64,000 nucleotides of DNA from Luidia sarsii (Eukaryota; Echinodermata; Asteroidea; Paxillosida; Luidiidae): positions 22,698,653 through 22,762,652 of the forward strand of contig OX465105.1 in NCBI GenBank assembly GCA_949987565.1, read 5' to 3'. Positions 45,040 through 58,990 of the stretch are shown here, piece by piece. The translations under genes were made by a program, and so were the position numbers. Every line of letters starts with the position of its first letter. The stretch's first letter is position 1. The notes beneath the pieces are model-generated. The model saw nothing but the letters and a program-made list of their open reading frames with translations, searched no databases and was not told where the DNA came from.

Positions 45040-45394
45040 CCAAAGATAGAGCCGAACTTGGAACACGAACAGAAACGAATTCCTTTCGCCACCGGCATGA
45101 TCCAGGCACCTGCACTTTTATCTGGGCAGTCAGTCGCCGACCGTACCCGTGTACCCCCACACCAGAGAAGTTCCCTTTAAGCGGTCACCAACTACACGGC
45201 GGAAATGGCAGTGCTACGCCTACACTGGGTTTTCGCCGACACCGAAGATGAATGGCCGCCGCTGGATTTGTACTGGCTGAAACTGAAAGGTGCGGGCTCG
45301 GGCGGGGACCTTTAATCTGTGGATTTACGCCGGTTTTTCTTGGGAGATACAAGGCGGGACTTCTCTTCTGGAATATAGCCGCGATTCCACCAAG
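45040..45394 (+). promoter_or_regulatory. Putative syntaxin-1 5' untranslated region / promoter
   Basis: CpG-containing sequence (45060-45390) immediately precedes the exon 1 start codon. No TATA box or initiator can be assigned. Confidence 0.35.
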
Positions 45395-48300
45395 ATGAGA
45401 GACCGACTGGGATCGTTCAAGAGGGTAATAATTCTGTGCTCGTCTCGAATCGTCGATTTTTTATTCTGTTCTCATGCCATGACATCGTTACATACATACA
45501 TGCAGTACATATCGTTTCGGTAGTGCCCGTCATAGCATTACATTACAGACAGTGATGTCTTACATCGCACATGACACATTCGTTCCTGTTGTAATTCTGT
45601 CGATAACAAGGGACGAAATTAACTTGACAAAAGCAACTTATAAAAACCCACCTTTTGTGTTCCAGCGTTCGTCATTTTGATTTTGATCACCATTTTCATT
45701 TTGCACTGTGAGAATACACAAATTCACAATGAATGAATGAAGAGCGATGACATCATGACTAGGCCTAGTACTTAGTAGTAGTACAGTATTTACTAATTTA
45801 GTAAAACATTAATACTACTACTGCAAGTACTAGTACTAGACTAGTACTAGAGAGTAGAGTATTACATGTAGTACTCACTAGTACTAGTAGTACTAGTAGT
45901 AGTACTAAGTAGTACTGTAGTACTACTAAGTACTAACTAGTATCCTCCAATAACCGGTTTTCGACGATATAAGGACTTTTCTTCAAACTGAACAATGTGG
46001 ACGAAAGTTTCACACTAAAAGAGGTCCCAGTCACTTTCTTCACACCACAGACTATTAGAATAATCATAGAGAAGGTTGATCAAGCCTGTCACTTCCGTAA
46101 GATTACCCGGTTTTGTTGACGTCCGCGGCGCACCGCGCAGTAAGCATCGTCACCTATTTTCGTCAGTGGTGTTTAGTAAGGTGTCCCAGTGCAGCCAAAC
46201 GCAAAATAAATTCTTAAAATAACTCAAAATGCTGTGTGGCACTGTAAAATTCTTCCCTGTTTGTTTTTTTGTGTTCATCTTTGGGTTTTTTTTTCGACAC
46301 TGCTTCTAACACTTTCCTCAAATCATTCATAATTTATGCTTAAAACGTATTGGTCTGGTTGATGTCTTCTTTTGTGACGTTTAAAAAAAACTCCACAATC
46401 CTCTTTCTCGCTGCTTCTTCAGTTATGACCTTTCCCAATGTCACTCCAGAGACACATTTCCTCCTTCTTGGTACTTTCTCTAGCTGCCCTTTTATTTTTT
46501 TCATTTTTTTTAAAAGCCTAGTGGGCCATGTTACTTTTTGTCTTTAAGTAATAATAAAAAATATAAAAAAATATATATATAAGCGAGACGCCCTATAGGT
46601 GGCTCCATAATTTTTACCCTGAACGGACTGCCTCAAGTTGCGTGATATATTTTTTTTCTACGGATGTTGGGGTTTGTTATGGTACAATCAGATTTTTTTT
46701 AGGACAAACAATAAAGAAAACTGAAGCTTCGAAGCAACTGCCAATTTTGTACCTAGGAAAATAGACCCCAAAAGAGCAACTTTTTGAATAACACGAGTTT
46801 GGCCTACTGGAAAAGCCTTAAATTTCCACATTTTCGGTGACGGACAAGAGCAGGAAACCAACTGTAAGATACGAAGTCTGAGATCGTTATACGGAGTTGT
46901 TTTCATAGTGCAATGTGAGTTAGAAGGCTAAGCGTCGAAAACGTGTAGCGTCGAAAACGGGGGTTCCCACGATATAGTTGCGGTAACCGTAACCCTCATC
47001 CTCCCGAAGGTCGGAGACCTGAGGGTTACGGGAACGTATGTACAAAATTATAGCGAGGTTTTTGTTTTTACCATTTTGGAAACACCACTGTCCCGATCGC
47101 CCCCTTTTTCCACCCTTTTGAAAATCGCCACACACAATCTAAGGACATGCACTTGATCCCAAATGTATACTGAATGTGATCAGATAACTCAAAACATCGT
47201 GGGTAAAACACTTTTCCGAAAAACGGGCAGAAACTCACCAAAATACTGTCTGTAAATGTCCCGTCAACGTCTCCGCCAGGTTCGGAATCCGAACCTGGCG
47301 CCTCGACCAATCAGCGCTTAGTCTCGTGACGTATTCCCGCACGACGGCTATTTGCTGTTTCGCAATAACAGTCCACACTCGTGGTGCGCGCGCAGGTCAT
47401 CGTCCTGTGAAGAGCCGACTTGTACTGTTTACAACCATGGATATGCGCGCGCACCACGAGTGTGGACTGTTATTGCGAAACAGCAAATAACCGTCGTGCG
47501 GGTACACGTCACGAGACTAAGCGCTGATTGGTCGAGGCGCCAGGTTCGGATTCCAAACCTGGCGGAGACGTTGACGGGACATTTACAGACAGTATTTTGG
47601 TGAGTTTCTGCCCGTTTTTCGGAAAAGTGTTTTACCCACGATGTTTTGAGTTATCTGATCACATTCAGTATACATTTGGGATCAAGTGCATGTCCTTAGA
47701 TTGTCCTTAGTATTGTCCTTAGATTGTCCTTAGTATGTTGGCGAGACCAAAAACACCCTCAAAAAACGAATCTATGGCCATAGGTCTACTATCAAAACTG
47801 GTAAAATGGACACCCCTGTTGGGTATCACTTCAATCTCCCTGATCATTCGATATCAGACATGAGTGTACTGGGCATAGAATCACTTGGTCACCGTAATAA
47901 TGCTGTCCGTCTTAGCCGTGAGAAAATGTGGATGAAGCGTCTTCGGACTATTCAACCACATGGTCTCAACATCCAGGAGGGTAATGACTAACACCATGCA
48001 GCTTTCTGATAATCCTTCTTTTGTGTTCAGTCCTTCACACTTCTCTCTTTGATCTTTCCCCCTATTGTCACTAATCCCTACCCCACTCCTTGCCCTTCTC
48101 TTTGATCTTTCCCCCTCCTCTCATTAATCCCTACCCTACCCCCTGCCCTTCCCTTTGATCTCTCCCTACCAGCTTCACTCTTTGTCCTTTGTTTCTCATC
48201 CGTGTCCTATTCACTCTCCCCCCCCCCCCCCCCCCCCTTCCCTCGTGTACATGTATCTGTTTTGTCCTTGTCACTCTGCCTTTGAAAAAGGTCCTGCTAG

Positions 48301-51300
48301 GATCGAAACGTCAGGCCCACTAAATTTTAGATTTACATTTTGGTAATTTTAGTCAGTAAGCAGTTTGCAACATTTTTGTATATCACCTTACGTCCTTAGA
48401 TTGTGTGTGGCGATTTTCAAAAGGGTGGAAAAAGGGGGCGATCGGGACAGTGGTGTTTCCAAAATGGTAAAAACAAAAACCTCGCTATAATTTTGTACAT
48501 GTCGTTCCCGTAACCCTCAGGTCTCCGACCTTCGGGAGGATGAGGGTTACGGTTACCGCAACTATAACTAGTACTACTAAGTACTAGTAGTACTATAGTA
48601 TTACTAACTAAGTACTATTGCTATTGTGGAACAAACAGTAAGCAGTCATGCTTCCCATTGTTTGAGTCCCTGTTGGTTGTAAGCTCAGGCATTCAGGCTG
48701 TACTGTAGCCTGGACTGTAGACCCTTCAACTCAAGTTCAACAGGGCCCCAGTTCAACTCGGACTAGGTCTCAGACTGAGTCTACCTTAAACATGAAGGAA
48801 CTCCTTTGTTAATGTTAGTAACTGTATCGTTACTGCTTTACAAGCATTTTACACAATAGAATCATAGAGACTACAATTGAATTACTCCAGCCACTACTGT
48901 AACTTAAATGAGTGCTAGTATTGCACAGCTGCAATGCTAAAACCCCTCAAAATATTCAAATGTCAAAATTATTGGAAGAGATACAGTAGGGCCTATATAC
49001 TGCAGTTCATGTTCAGTGAGAAGGCGTGTTGGCGGCTGACTAAAACCTATTTTCGCGAAAGGACTTTCGTGTGGAGTCTCCTTATTTTTGACTGGTAAGG
49101 TACCCGGCCCCTGGTCTTTGAGCTGCAATGAAGCAGTCCCTGTGTATGTCAACTGTCAAATCTCAATTAACACAGAAATAAATGCATGTTCTGCATCACT
49201 GACTGACTGAGTAGGCTATCCTTTGCACATTATCTTTTTCTGTTGTTACTTGTTATGCTTACAATGTTAGCGTTACCGGTATTCTACATGTAGATGTGCA
49301 TGGACCGGTACATGTAATGTGTGTTCCAGTTTTATGCTTGTCTTGGCCGGGGTTGACCGTAATGAGCCATTGAACACATTATTACATGTACAAACTAGAA
49401 CGGCAATGCTGTCATGGCTCGCTGCAACTTCCTCGTTTCTTTTTACGACATGAAACCAAAACCGAACAACACCCTACAAGAAGGAAAGTACCGGGGGTAA
49501 CTCAGCTATGACTAAGTACACATGTACAAGTGAGAGACTAGAAGAATGTACCAAATGGCATTTCTTGCCTGACACACTCAGTGAAATACGAGAATGACAG
49601 TAGCATGTATGAGGTCATCCGATCAAAGTTGAACATTTTATGTCAACAGCAAAACAAAACAAAAACCACCCAAAATGGATGCACAGGATGGACGGTACTA
49701 GTATTATACATGTATACATCACATGTATGTATGTACATGTAGGCTCGCTTACATGTAGTTTTGCAGTTGGCCAGTGGCCAATTATACATGGTGTACATGT
49801 ATATACATGTACATGTACACAATGCACATTATTTTGATATGGACGTGTACATGATCAGTCAGGATCCCATTGTGTGCATGTGCAGTACAGTATACGTGTA
49901 CATTTACATAGGTACAATACATGTACTGTACAGGCAAATGGCCGCCACAACAGACCCACTTCCACACTGTACATGTACATATACAGTGTACAATACATAC
50001 ATGTACATGTCATGTATAAATGTACATGAATGCATCATTCGGGGTTTCCCTTGCAGTGCATAGTGCATACAGGTTACAGATGTATTAAACTGTGAGGTTC
50101 CCCCCCCCCCTCACACTTTTGATGGTCCACCTCAGGTATTTGTCTCCAAAAAGTGTCGCCCCAGGGGTTGAAAACCATGCTTGAAAAGATGTTAAAGCAA
50201 TAGCACCTTAGCATACATGTGCAAAAAGTGTTGTACATGTACAGGTTTACTTTTTACAGGTGTGCATGCACATAATTATGGTATGATAATGTATTACAGT
50301 TTTTTACAGTGTAAATGTACAGTAGACAGTTTGTGCCCAATGGAATATAAACATACGTTACCCGTACATTTAGCACATCCACAATGTACCAAAACTCACT
50401 TATTGAGCAAATCATTGGATGCCGCCACAGATTCACAATTGTCTATGGGAAACCCTGATGTACTGTATACATTGGCACATTGCAGTTGCACAGTACACTA
50501 TAGGTGCACAGATGGTCGTGTGTCATCTCTCTTGCAGCATTGTGACAGATACATGTCAGACAGATTCATTTCTGGACTGAAGGAGGCTGGATTTTCCCTC
50601 ACATATTAGTCCTTTTGTCCAAGATCTAAAAAAGATTGCTATCTACATGTAATTAGACTTGTACAGTACTGTACATGTACATTGTACAATAACATGTACA
50701 TATGTACGATGATTGAAAAGTGATTCATGACCTGATACATTACAAGTTTCAAAATGGTAGAAGGCCTTATGTTTCGATCTCAGCAGCTGAGCAGGACTCT
50801 CTTCAAGAGCTCCTGAAAAGATTGGAAAGTCTGGCCCTTATGAGATTCTCTACATGGATATTTGGTTCAGAAACTGCTGGTTCTTGGTTGACATGAATCA
50901 TTTATTTTATTGCCATAGAATCTACATGTAGGAGAACCACAATTGAATTCACCTTTAAACCTTACATGTAAATCTATGGTAATTGCCTTGCACACAATGA
51001 GTGAATTCTGGTTACATGTACATCATGTACATGTATTTAGGCCTACATTTTTTTACATTACACTGTACATGTACGTGTACTAGCACAGTGTATGTGTAAT
51101 GGGCCTGCAGGTCATAATTGAGAAAGCAGGCGTTTTGAGTGAATAGTTTCTCATGCCTCATCAAGTACATTTTCTCCATACTCCATTCTCTTTTTCTTCC
51201 CACTTGCATGTGTACACACTGCATGCTGTACATTAGGCCTACGTGTTAAATACCATGCACGTACATGTACAATGTACATTACGGTACATGTGTACTGCTT

Positions 51301-53107
51301 AGCCTGTACCGTTGAACTGTGTACACTGTGTACGGTATGGACTTTACATGACATGTACATTGCACATGTATACATGTGTATGTACATGTAATTACAGGTC
51401 TCATGAAACAGGTTTGTTGTGAGTTGTACATGTACATGTAAATACCCAAAACAGAATGAGCCAGGGTCAGAAATGCCCCTTTAAATCTAAAACTGCCAAA
51501 GTTGAAAGTTCCCAACCCAAAGTGAGAATCGAACCTGGCTTACACTCGCAGCCCGGTGGAAGGCAGCGCTAGAACTAGAAGCCTAGAAAGTTACCGCGAC
51601 TCACTCTACGAATGTTAAACCCTGTTTTTCAGTGGTCCCCATTCTGTGATTTTACCTCTGTTCTCATTCCAGGGGGACGATGATGACGTGGGGCCTGACG
51701 ATGTGTCCGTCAACGTGGAGAGTGAGAAGTACATGGACGAGTTCTTTGACCAGGTAAGGCCGGGTTGACCAGTGGTGATCAATTGGCTGGTGGCCACCGA
51801 AGATATAACGCAGAAGGAAAAGCCATGTGAGGTACACTGTACAATCCAGTCAAGCACATAATACACATACTGTATCCATGTACCGGTACATGCGAATGCT
51901 CTTTAAATCCTTCTTGTCCTGTATACATGTCATGAAGCCTTGAAGAACAACCTCTTTTTTTAGATCTGAAATGGCAGTGTGAGCTACCGTATGACACTGC
52001 AACTGAATGTGTGCAGCAAAGACGATGGCACATGTTTTCTAAACATCTTTCTGTCTATCCCCAATTGGCCTCAACTTGAAGGGCACATGTGTCATGTCGC
52101 TAAGTGCATGATACAAGTGTATAATTACACATGTTTACTGGTAGCTTTGAGGAAACCAAACTCACTGTATGCAACAGGAATATTTTTGGAGAGTCATTCA
52201 GCAGTCATTGTCTGAGTACTTGCAAGAATTTAATACAAAAACTGTTGCAAACTGCTCACTGACTAAAATACCTGCAATACATGTACATGTACATCTCAAA
52301 AGTTAGAGGGCCTGACGTTTCGATCCTAGCAGGACCTTTCAGAAAGGATCGAAACGTCAGGCCTTCTAACCTTTGAAAAAACTGCAAGAATGTGTTTTTT
52401 TTTCTACTTGAAGATTGCCTAGAACTTTTTTGTTTGTAAATGTCTGACAGTGCCTAAAAGGACTGACAGATCAATCCTTACTACTGGACATGTACATGTA
52501 CATGCCCAGTACATGTAGGAGTAGACATTGGGCTGCGGCTTCCTTGTTGCTGATGCTACAGCTTACAGATATTGGGTACAGAGAAAATACATTGTGTGCA
52601 TAGTGCATACATGTAGTATCAAGCTGAAAACTTTTTGAATGGCGAGTCAACAATACTAGGCAGGACAACCAAGCAGAGTGGGGTTGGTAGTACATGTACA
52701 TGTAAGTGCTGCTGGATATAGTCCTGCTACAGTACATGTACATGTACACTATCCATGTATTTGTACAGTCCTGAATTGAATGCAAATGAAAGGGGCATCT
52801 ACCTGTGCAGTGTATGTATACATGTACAGATGTATGGTATACTTTCAGGAAAACTTGTTAAGCCCATACCCTATTACTTAGTTCCAACAAAGACTCATCC
52901 TTGTTTTTTTGTGAAGTTGCATTTTTGTCCCCCTTTTTTTCCATTCCCTGTTCTCTTTTTAAATTTTATATTTGCCTTTTTATTTGTTGTGCAAATTTTC
53001 CCTGTAGGTGGAGGAAATTCGCAATAACATTGACAAGATTGCCAACAATGTGGAGGAAGTCAAAAAGAAGCACAGTGACATTCTGTCGGCCCCACAGCCA
53101 GACGAGA
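45395..53107 (+). CDS. STX1A: Syntaxin-1 (t-SNARE), first three coding exons; continues off the right edge
   Basis: Exons are 45395-45424 ([10 protein letters not shown]), 51673-51753 (27 codons; [11 protein letters not shown]) and 53008-53107 (33 codons plus one base; [18 protein letters not shown], then [15 protein letters not shown]). All have GT/AG borders. Exon boundaries fall exactly where they do in human STX1A: after 10 residues, after the FFEQ-like motif, and in phase 1 after PDE. The 70 residues cover the N-peptide (binds Munc18 by family knowledge) and the start of Habc helix A. The Habc remainder, SNARE helix and membrane anchor lie beyond 64000. I looked for exon 4 (DIKKTANKVR-like) through 53108-64000 and did not find it. 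In neurons syntaxin-1 pairs with SNAP-25 and synaptobrevin for vesicle fusion. Introns 1 and 3 are very long (6.2 kb and more than 10.8 kb). Assigned to the STX1/2 ancestor; STX1 rather than STX2 rests on the sequence of exons 2 and 3. Confidence 0.94.
45765..45950. repeat. AGTACT-rich cryptic microsatellite
   Basis: Irregular runs of TAGTACTAGTACTAG and AGTAGTACT, composed largely of the self-complementary hexamers AGTACT and ACTAGT. Related sequence resumes at 48566-48615, just after the foldback element. Confidence 0.75.
46973..48566. mobile_element. Large foldback element (about 425-bp arms) in syntaxin-1 intron 1
   Basis: The left arm 46973-47394 (starting TATAGTTGCGGTAACCGTAA) pairs with the right arm 47444-47705 plus 48398-48566, nearly perfectly over more than 400 bp. 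The loop is 47395-47443. The inner arms carry CCAATCAGCG and ATTGGTCGAG (CCAAT-box-like, convergent) and CpG-rich sequence. The right arm is split by a Penelope-like insertion. There is no coding capacity of its own. Confidence 0.93.
47705..48391 (+). mobile_element. 5'-truncated Penelope-like retroelement with GIY-YIG remnant
   Basis: From 47734 to 47991 one frame encodes the end of a GIY-YIG endonuclease: [18 protein letters not shown], then [14 protein letters not shown], then [13 protein letters not shown] and a stop. This is the C-terminal module of Penelope-like reverse transcriptases. The tail has TTTGTCCTTGTCACTCTGCC, AAAGGTCCTGCTAGGATCGA, GAAACGTCAGGCC and AGTCAGTAAGCAGTTTGCAA. GTCCTTAGATTGT at 47692-47704 and 48392-48404 is a 13-bp target-site duplication. 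The reverse transcriptase part and the Y of the GIY motif's first half are missing, so it is dead on arrival. Confidence 0.88.
52308..52372. repeat. Palindromic Penelope-tail fragment
   Basis: GGGCCTGACGTTTCGATCCT and the inverse GGATCGAAACGTCAGGCC lie back to back, joined at AGCAGGACCTTTCAGAAA. Other fragments of the family appear at 50765-50830 and 56300-56330. Confidence 0.75.
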
Positions 53108-53155
53108 GTAAGTACTCTTAAAAAAACAGAAGCAGAGAAAATTTGACCGGACCGC

Positions 53156-53206
53156 ATTTAAACCCAAGACCTCTAGCATGATGTAGCAGAGGTCTTGGGT
53201 TCAAAT
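53156..53206. repeat. Short palindrome built from tRNA B-box sequence
   Basis: ATTTAAACCCAAGACCTCT (53156-53174) and AGAGGTCTTGGGTTCAAAT (53188-53206) are inverted copies with one mismatch; the B-box-like GGGTTCAAAT is the end of the SINE head. It begins about 50 bp after the exon 3 donor of syntaxin-1. Confidence 0.8.
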
Positions 53207-56200
53207 AAGTTTTCTTTTTCTTTGCTTTTTATCTTCTTCTTCTTTAAAAAATCACACCAATTTTCCAGTTATTTTTCCTGTCATTTGTTTGCTTGATGAA
53301 ACCCATTTACCCAGTCTTGTGAAATTTGTCTGCTTTCTCCACAAAAGTGTGAAAATAGTGGGAAATCTTTCACCCAATGTGGAATTAATGTTTTTGCAAA
53401 ACTGTGGTAAAAACACTCATTCACTCAGGTCTGAAAATAATTGTTTTCATCCCCAAAGTTGGAAAATATTTCTTCACTTTGTGCAAGAAAAAACAATTCA
53501 TTTTGCGCATTAATTCAATTAAATTCAATTCAACTTTCACATTTACCCCATGCAGATATTTATTTCCTTTTTTTTATGTTTGTTATTTAAGAAGGCTGAT
53601 GAAACAATGCTACACACAATATTACCTTTAACATGAGTGAGCACATCCTGTCAGCCAGAGCATGAGCGATGCTTTGTGGTTAAAAAACTAAAAAAGACAG
53701 TTATTTTACCTTGGTCCTTGGAGTGTTCACAAACTTTGTTGGAAAAAGTTGCAATAATTTAGAAAATTAGAAAAGTCGCACTCATGGTGGGTTCCCAATC
53801 GCAGTTCAAATCCCGCGAATAATCACAATTATTGTGTCTGTACAGGCACAAACATAGAGTGTGTATGTACCAAAAAACATGGAGGTTGAATTGCGATACG
53901 ATCAGATAAAAAAAGATAAGATTTTTTTGTAGCAGTGTGAATGGCCCTATTGCTGTATGGTTCCGTGATCATGACCTTCAGCACAGTACATGTACATGTA
54001 CCGGTACATTAACAAGGCTACAAAATAACTCATCGCAAGAATATCATCTCTTCAGCCTGTCTGACCACTCCTCCAGATACAATAGTTGGGATGGATCTCG
54101 GCCATAGGCCTAGGGTCTTTTTCCGAAGCCATCATCACCGTGTAGACCCCTCTGGTCTCATGTTCATCCTGCGCACTTCAAAGACATCAATGACGGTCCA
54201 TTCTCTTTCGCGTGGCCAAGTTGTCTATTTCCACCCCATTCATCATTCTGTCGTTGTTTTTACAAACAGGTGAATCCATCCATGCTGCAAAAAGTGTGTT
54301 TCGAAAAGTGATTAAAAGCCGTGTCCGCACTGGACATATTTTGGGTAAACTAACCGAGCAAATGGGCAGCCCAGGAAGTTTTCCTCCCTCGGAGGTCACT
54401 TGCCCGACTCGAATGGGTACCGGTAGTTTATTAACTGAGTGACTTCTGCCCTCTAAAATTGACCAGGTGAAGGTCAGTTTATTCAAAAAGTGCAATGGAG
54501 ACACGACGTGGTGCATTTGTATGCGCCAGTCGGTTAAGTTTTACCGGTCGTAATGGTTAATTTACCCCAGTCGATAGTCCGAGTGCGGATGCTGGGAAGA
54601 TTTACCCATTGGAACGTTACCCACGGTCTCAGTATAAAATAAGTCCAGTGCGGATACGGCTTAACACCCATATTTTCACCCGTATTTTTCACTATTTCCA
54701 TACGGCGCCGATACATCGGCTCGGTAAACCGCTCTCTGTTGACGGAAAGCAGATACATCGGCTCGCGTGTCCCATTGTTTCTAATATATTACCAAATTTA
54801 TTCCGTACAGACATGCACATTAATTCCGTAGTGAAAGAGTTAATTGGATATTGTTAAAGTATTCTTGCAAAACAACATGAAGTGTGATACTGAATCTCAT
54901 CTTCAGGTGTGTTTACACACATGATGCATACTGTTGCCTCCAAAAATGATTCGCCAGTTTGTGAAAATGCCGACTGTTTATAAACAAAACTGAATCAATC
55001 AAATACATGTACATGTACATGTATACTACATAGATGATTGAAAAAGACTGAATTAAGCATTTTTTGATAATTTTTTTTTTTTTTTTTTCTCAGAAAGTAC
55101 CGTACATGGACATAAAAAAAGGTGCAAATAAGCATGGTGTTAACCACCCTTTACAACATGTTCCTTGAATAATGTACAGTATTTAGTTTGGAACTGCACT
55201 TACATGTAAGTTGTAGAGAGCAAAGACCCTCTGAATCTGATCTCTAGACAAATTGGTGTGGCACATCGAGTGTTTGAATTGGAGCCTCTGTCCAGCGTTT
55301 TAGCAACTTCCATTACACCAGTTGGCGTTTGCCGGCCTTGTTCCAACATGCCTGCCATCATGCCGTGGGCCATAATTATGCTATGCTCTCACTGCAGTGT
55401 AGCCAAAGGCTTACAACAAGGGAGGCTGGTCCGTGGCCAATGGTCATTTGTGTAGGGGGCACTGAGGCAGTGGGCTTCCCCTTGTTTTCCACTTTTGACA
55501 CGAAGATCAATGGTGTTTGGCCCTCCCTCCTCCCCGTACGTATACGTCTGATCAGATCCGCGTATTCCCAATAATGCTGCACATGCTGTGGGTGGTGCTC
55601 CTCTGGCATAATGCACACTCACTTACCCACACTTGGTAAATTTACATGTTATACATGTACATGTATGTGCAACAGTGCTATGGATTACATGTACTAGGTA
55701 CTGGTACAGTACACTGTACATTATCTAGATTGATACACATTGTACAGTATACAGATGTGAACATGTACATGTGAACATGTGAACATGTACCTTACCCTTG
55801 AAGGTTGCTCTGTGTGTGTGAGTGTGTGTCAACATATAAACATTGTACATGTACATGTGCCCTTGAAGGATGTATACTTGTACAATGTATTGTAAGCCAT
55901 TATTTTGTGGCTGACAAAACTGTTCATTCATGGCTGGCCAGCTGAAGAGAGGCGGCAAATCATGAGGCACGCATCAGGTCCCACATGATGATTGACCCAG
56001 CATCTCATTTGTCATTTTCCTCTCTTTTTTTATGTGTTTCTTGAATCCCTTCTGATAATTCGTTCTGCACGCCGATTGTGCTGAAGGACACCATACCGTG
56101 TACACTGTGCATGTGCATAAATTGGTTCAACTGTGCATTATAACTAAGTACCGTATACAATTTTGTAAAGGCATACTATTGCAAAAGGAACCTGGGCAGC

Positions 56201-56329
56201 AGTCATGCAAAGTCATTCAAAGGGACAGAGATCTTTGTTCTTTGCATTGAATCTGTTTGGTTGATGTTGTTGGATTTAATCATTTCAGTTCAATTTGACC
56301 TTTTAGAAAGGCCCTCCTCGGATCAAAAT

Positions 56330-56770
56330 TCCTACTTTTTTGATATTCAGTTTGATTTTATTAGATTTTGATTGATTTAACTAGATTTGATTCGATTTGA
56401 TTTGATTCATTTATATCCTCTGGTCTGGTTTAATTTGCTTCAATTCCATTCAACCTGATTTGATTTGATTCAATTTAAACCAACGTACTGTACCTAATTC
56501 AACCTGTTTTGATTTGTGTCCATTTTATCCAACCTTGTTAGTTTTATTTGATTAAATCTTACAAATCCAACCTGGTTGAATTTGATTCAATTTTGTCCAA
56601 CCTGATTCCATTTGATTCAATTTTATCCATCTTGATTTGATCTTTGATCTTCAGTTTTACATGTACTGTATCTTCAGTTATATCTTCAGTTTTATCTTCA
56701 GTTTTATCTTTGGTTTTATCCAACCTAATTTGATCTGATTGAATTGGATTTAGTTTAATTCAGTTTGATG
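56330..56770. repeat. Cryptic TTGATT/CAACCTGATT-rich tract
   Basis: GATTTGATTCAATT, TTTTATCCAACCTGATT and TATCTTCAGTT recur with loose spacing over about 440 bp. It looks like an old, slipped low-complexity repeat. Confidence 0.7.
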
Positions 56771-58902
56771 CGATGTAAATGTACGTACATGTACTTGTAC
56801 ATGTATACATTACCTTACATTACAACAGTTGTACATTACCTTAAAATTAAACTACATGTATGTACAGTACATGCACAGGTTGTTGAATAAATGAAATTCA
56901 AATCAATTAATTTTTACACAGGTGAAAGGTGAGCTTTTATGACACCGACAGTTGTTCATGGCACCATATGGATCTACACAGATACTGTATGTACAGGTAC
57001 ATGACATCCATCGTGTGCAAATTGCATAGCGTATCACCTCATTGTTTTCACCTCGCTGTGACCTTACATGTACATGTAGGTCACAAGGTCACAAAGTTCC
57101 TGGATGTTTCATTTCATTTCATTTATTATTTTGCAGGAACACAGGAACATACAAATGGGAATTAAGACAATTAAGACAATTCTTACATAGACTATACATT
57201 TAAATGATGTGAGAAACAAATACATGAAACACGAAAACAAACAAGTAACACCCCTGCAGGATTACAAAAAAGCAAACTTAATTACTGTCTAGTTGCTCTC
57301 CTAAACACAGTTGTGTCCTCAAATTCAGGGAGCGCCATTTCTTGAAGCTTTGCTGTGTGCTTCATGCATGCGTAAAGGCAACATTGCCAATGAATACCGG
57401 TATACAATGTATAACTTGCAAACGTCGCGTGGGTGCATTTACACGACCAATCTTGGTGTTAATCGCACATACAACTGTTTGTCGTATCGATGCAAAATTT
57501 TGGAGGTCTCGATCCCTGTCAAGAATCGCACGGGACCCCTGTGGTCTTGTGACAGAGATAACTGTACACTTTTCCATGACAAGGTATCCGTGTGTTCTTG
57601 ACATTGATGTGATTTCTTCACACGGGACCCTTGTTTACAGCTCTCATGTAAAACGGTCATACCGTACATGTACTGTACATGTACTGTAGATATGTACATA
57701 TAGTGTACAATGTACATGTACAGTGTACATGTACTGTACTGTACAGGTACATGTACAGTGTACACATGTAGAAGGCTACATTGTACATGTACACATGTAC
57801 ATGTACTGTACATGTACATGTACAATGTACATGTACTGTACTGTACCGGTACATGTACAGTGTACATACATGTGTGTAGAAGGCTACATTGTACTGTACA
57901 TGTACACTTGATGTACACATGTACATATTGAGCATTTTAATATCTTTGCTTACACATGGGAGTATTAAGCTGTGTTGCCATGCCGCAGCAGAATTACATT
58001 AATCCTTGGCCGCTGAGAAACCAGAAAATGGTCCTCTCCCTAATGGACCTTAAAGCCCTTTATGGATTTTAAACAATGGCCAGTCATAAGTGTACACACG
58101 TGTACATGTACATGTACATGTACATGTAGGAGCTGAATTTGTACAATGTTAGTGTTCATCAGTCAAAAAAATGCATACATGTACATGTACACGTACTGCA
58201 CATGTACACTAGTAGGGATGTCACATCTGTCACACCCACAAACCCTCTTTATGGGTGACTCCTGTCTGCGTTCAGGTTTTGCTGCTTGTAATATGATAGT
58301 GGCCAGTGTACAGTATACACCTGTACATGTACACATACGAACAGTACATGTACATGTACACATACATGTACATGTACTGTACATGTACACATACATGTAC
58401 ATGTACATGTACATGTACATGTACATGTACATCTCACATGTGGTGTACATGTACATGTACATGTACATCTCACATGTGGTGTACATGTACATGTACAATG
58501 TAGTACATTGTACATGTACAGTACACACATGTACATGTACATGTTAGTACATGTACATGAACTTGTGGATACATGTACATGTACAATACTGAAGGCTACA
58601 CATATGTACAGTGTTCATACATGTACATTGTACATACATGAATAAATGGATAACGAGGGCTGACAGGCAACAATACACCATCGCAGCAACATCTGCCAAT
58701 GGATGCTCCTTTTGCTTTTCTTTGTCTGGAAAATGGAGCATCCGTCCGGCCGTCGCCGTGACCCAAGCAAGCAAGGCTGACTGCAAAGCGTAATGTTGGT
58801 CCGTCCCTCAGCAAAGACAGTGGCCTATCTGCAAAGCACGGCGACGTACCGTACGATTTGTGGGGAGGAGATATTTTATGCGTCTGACATTTGGACGACC
58901 CT

Positions 58903-58990
58903 CCCGCCCGCCCTCCCTCCCTCTCGCCCTCCCTCTCGCCCTCCCTCTCGCCCTCCCTTTCCTCCCTCACTCCCCCTTCCATCCCTCCCT
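58903..58990. repeat. C-rich polypyrimidine minisatellite
   Basis: CCCTCTCGCCCT is repeated about three times inside an almost pure C/T strand with runs of three or more C. The opposite strand is G-rich and could in principle form a quadruplex. Confidence 0.8.

Larger units (their letters stand above)
40482..45394. other. RAN 3' side and syntaxin-1 5' region
   Basis: No further protein gene is recognised. It holds a MITE (41468-41905), a candidate RAN polyadenylation signal (43322), degenerate telomere-like TTAGGG repeats (43680-43835), a short (GAAT)n run (43870-43897) and poly-G or poly-C runs. The last 300 bp precede the syntaxin-1 start codon. Confidence 0.5.
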
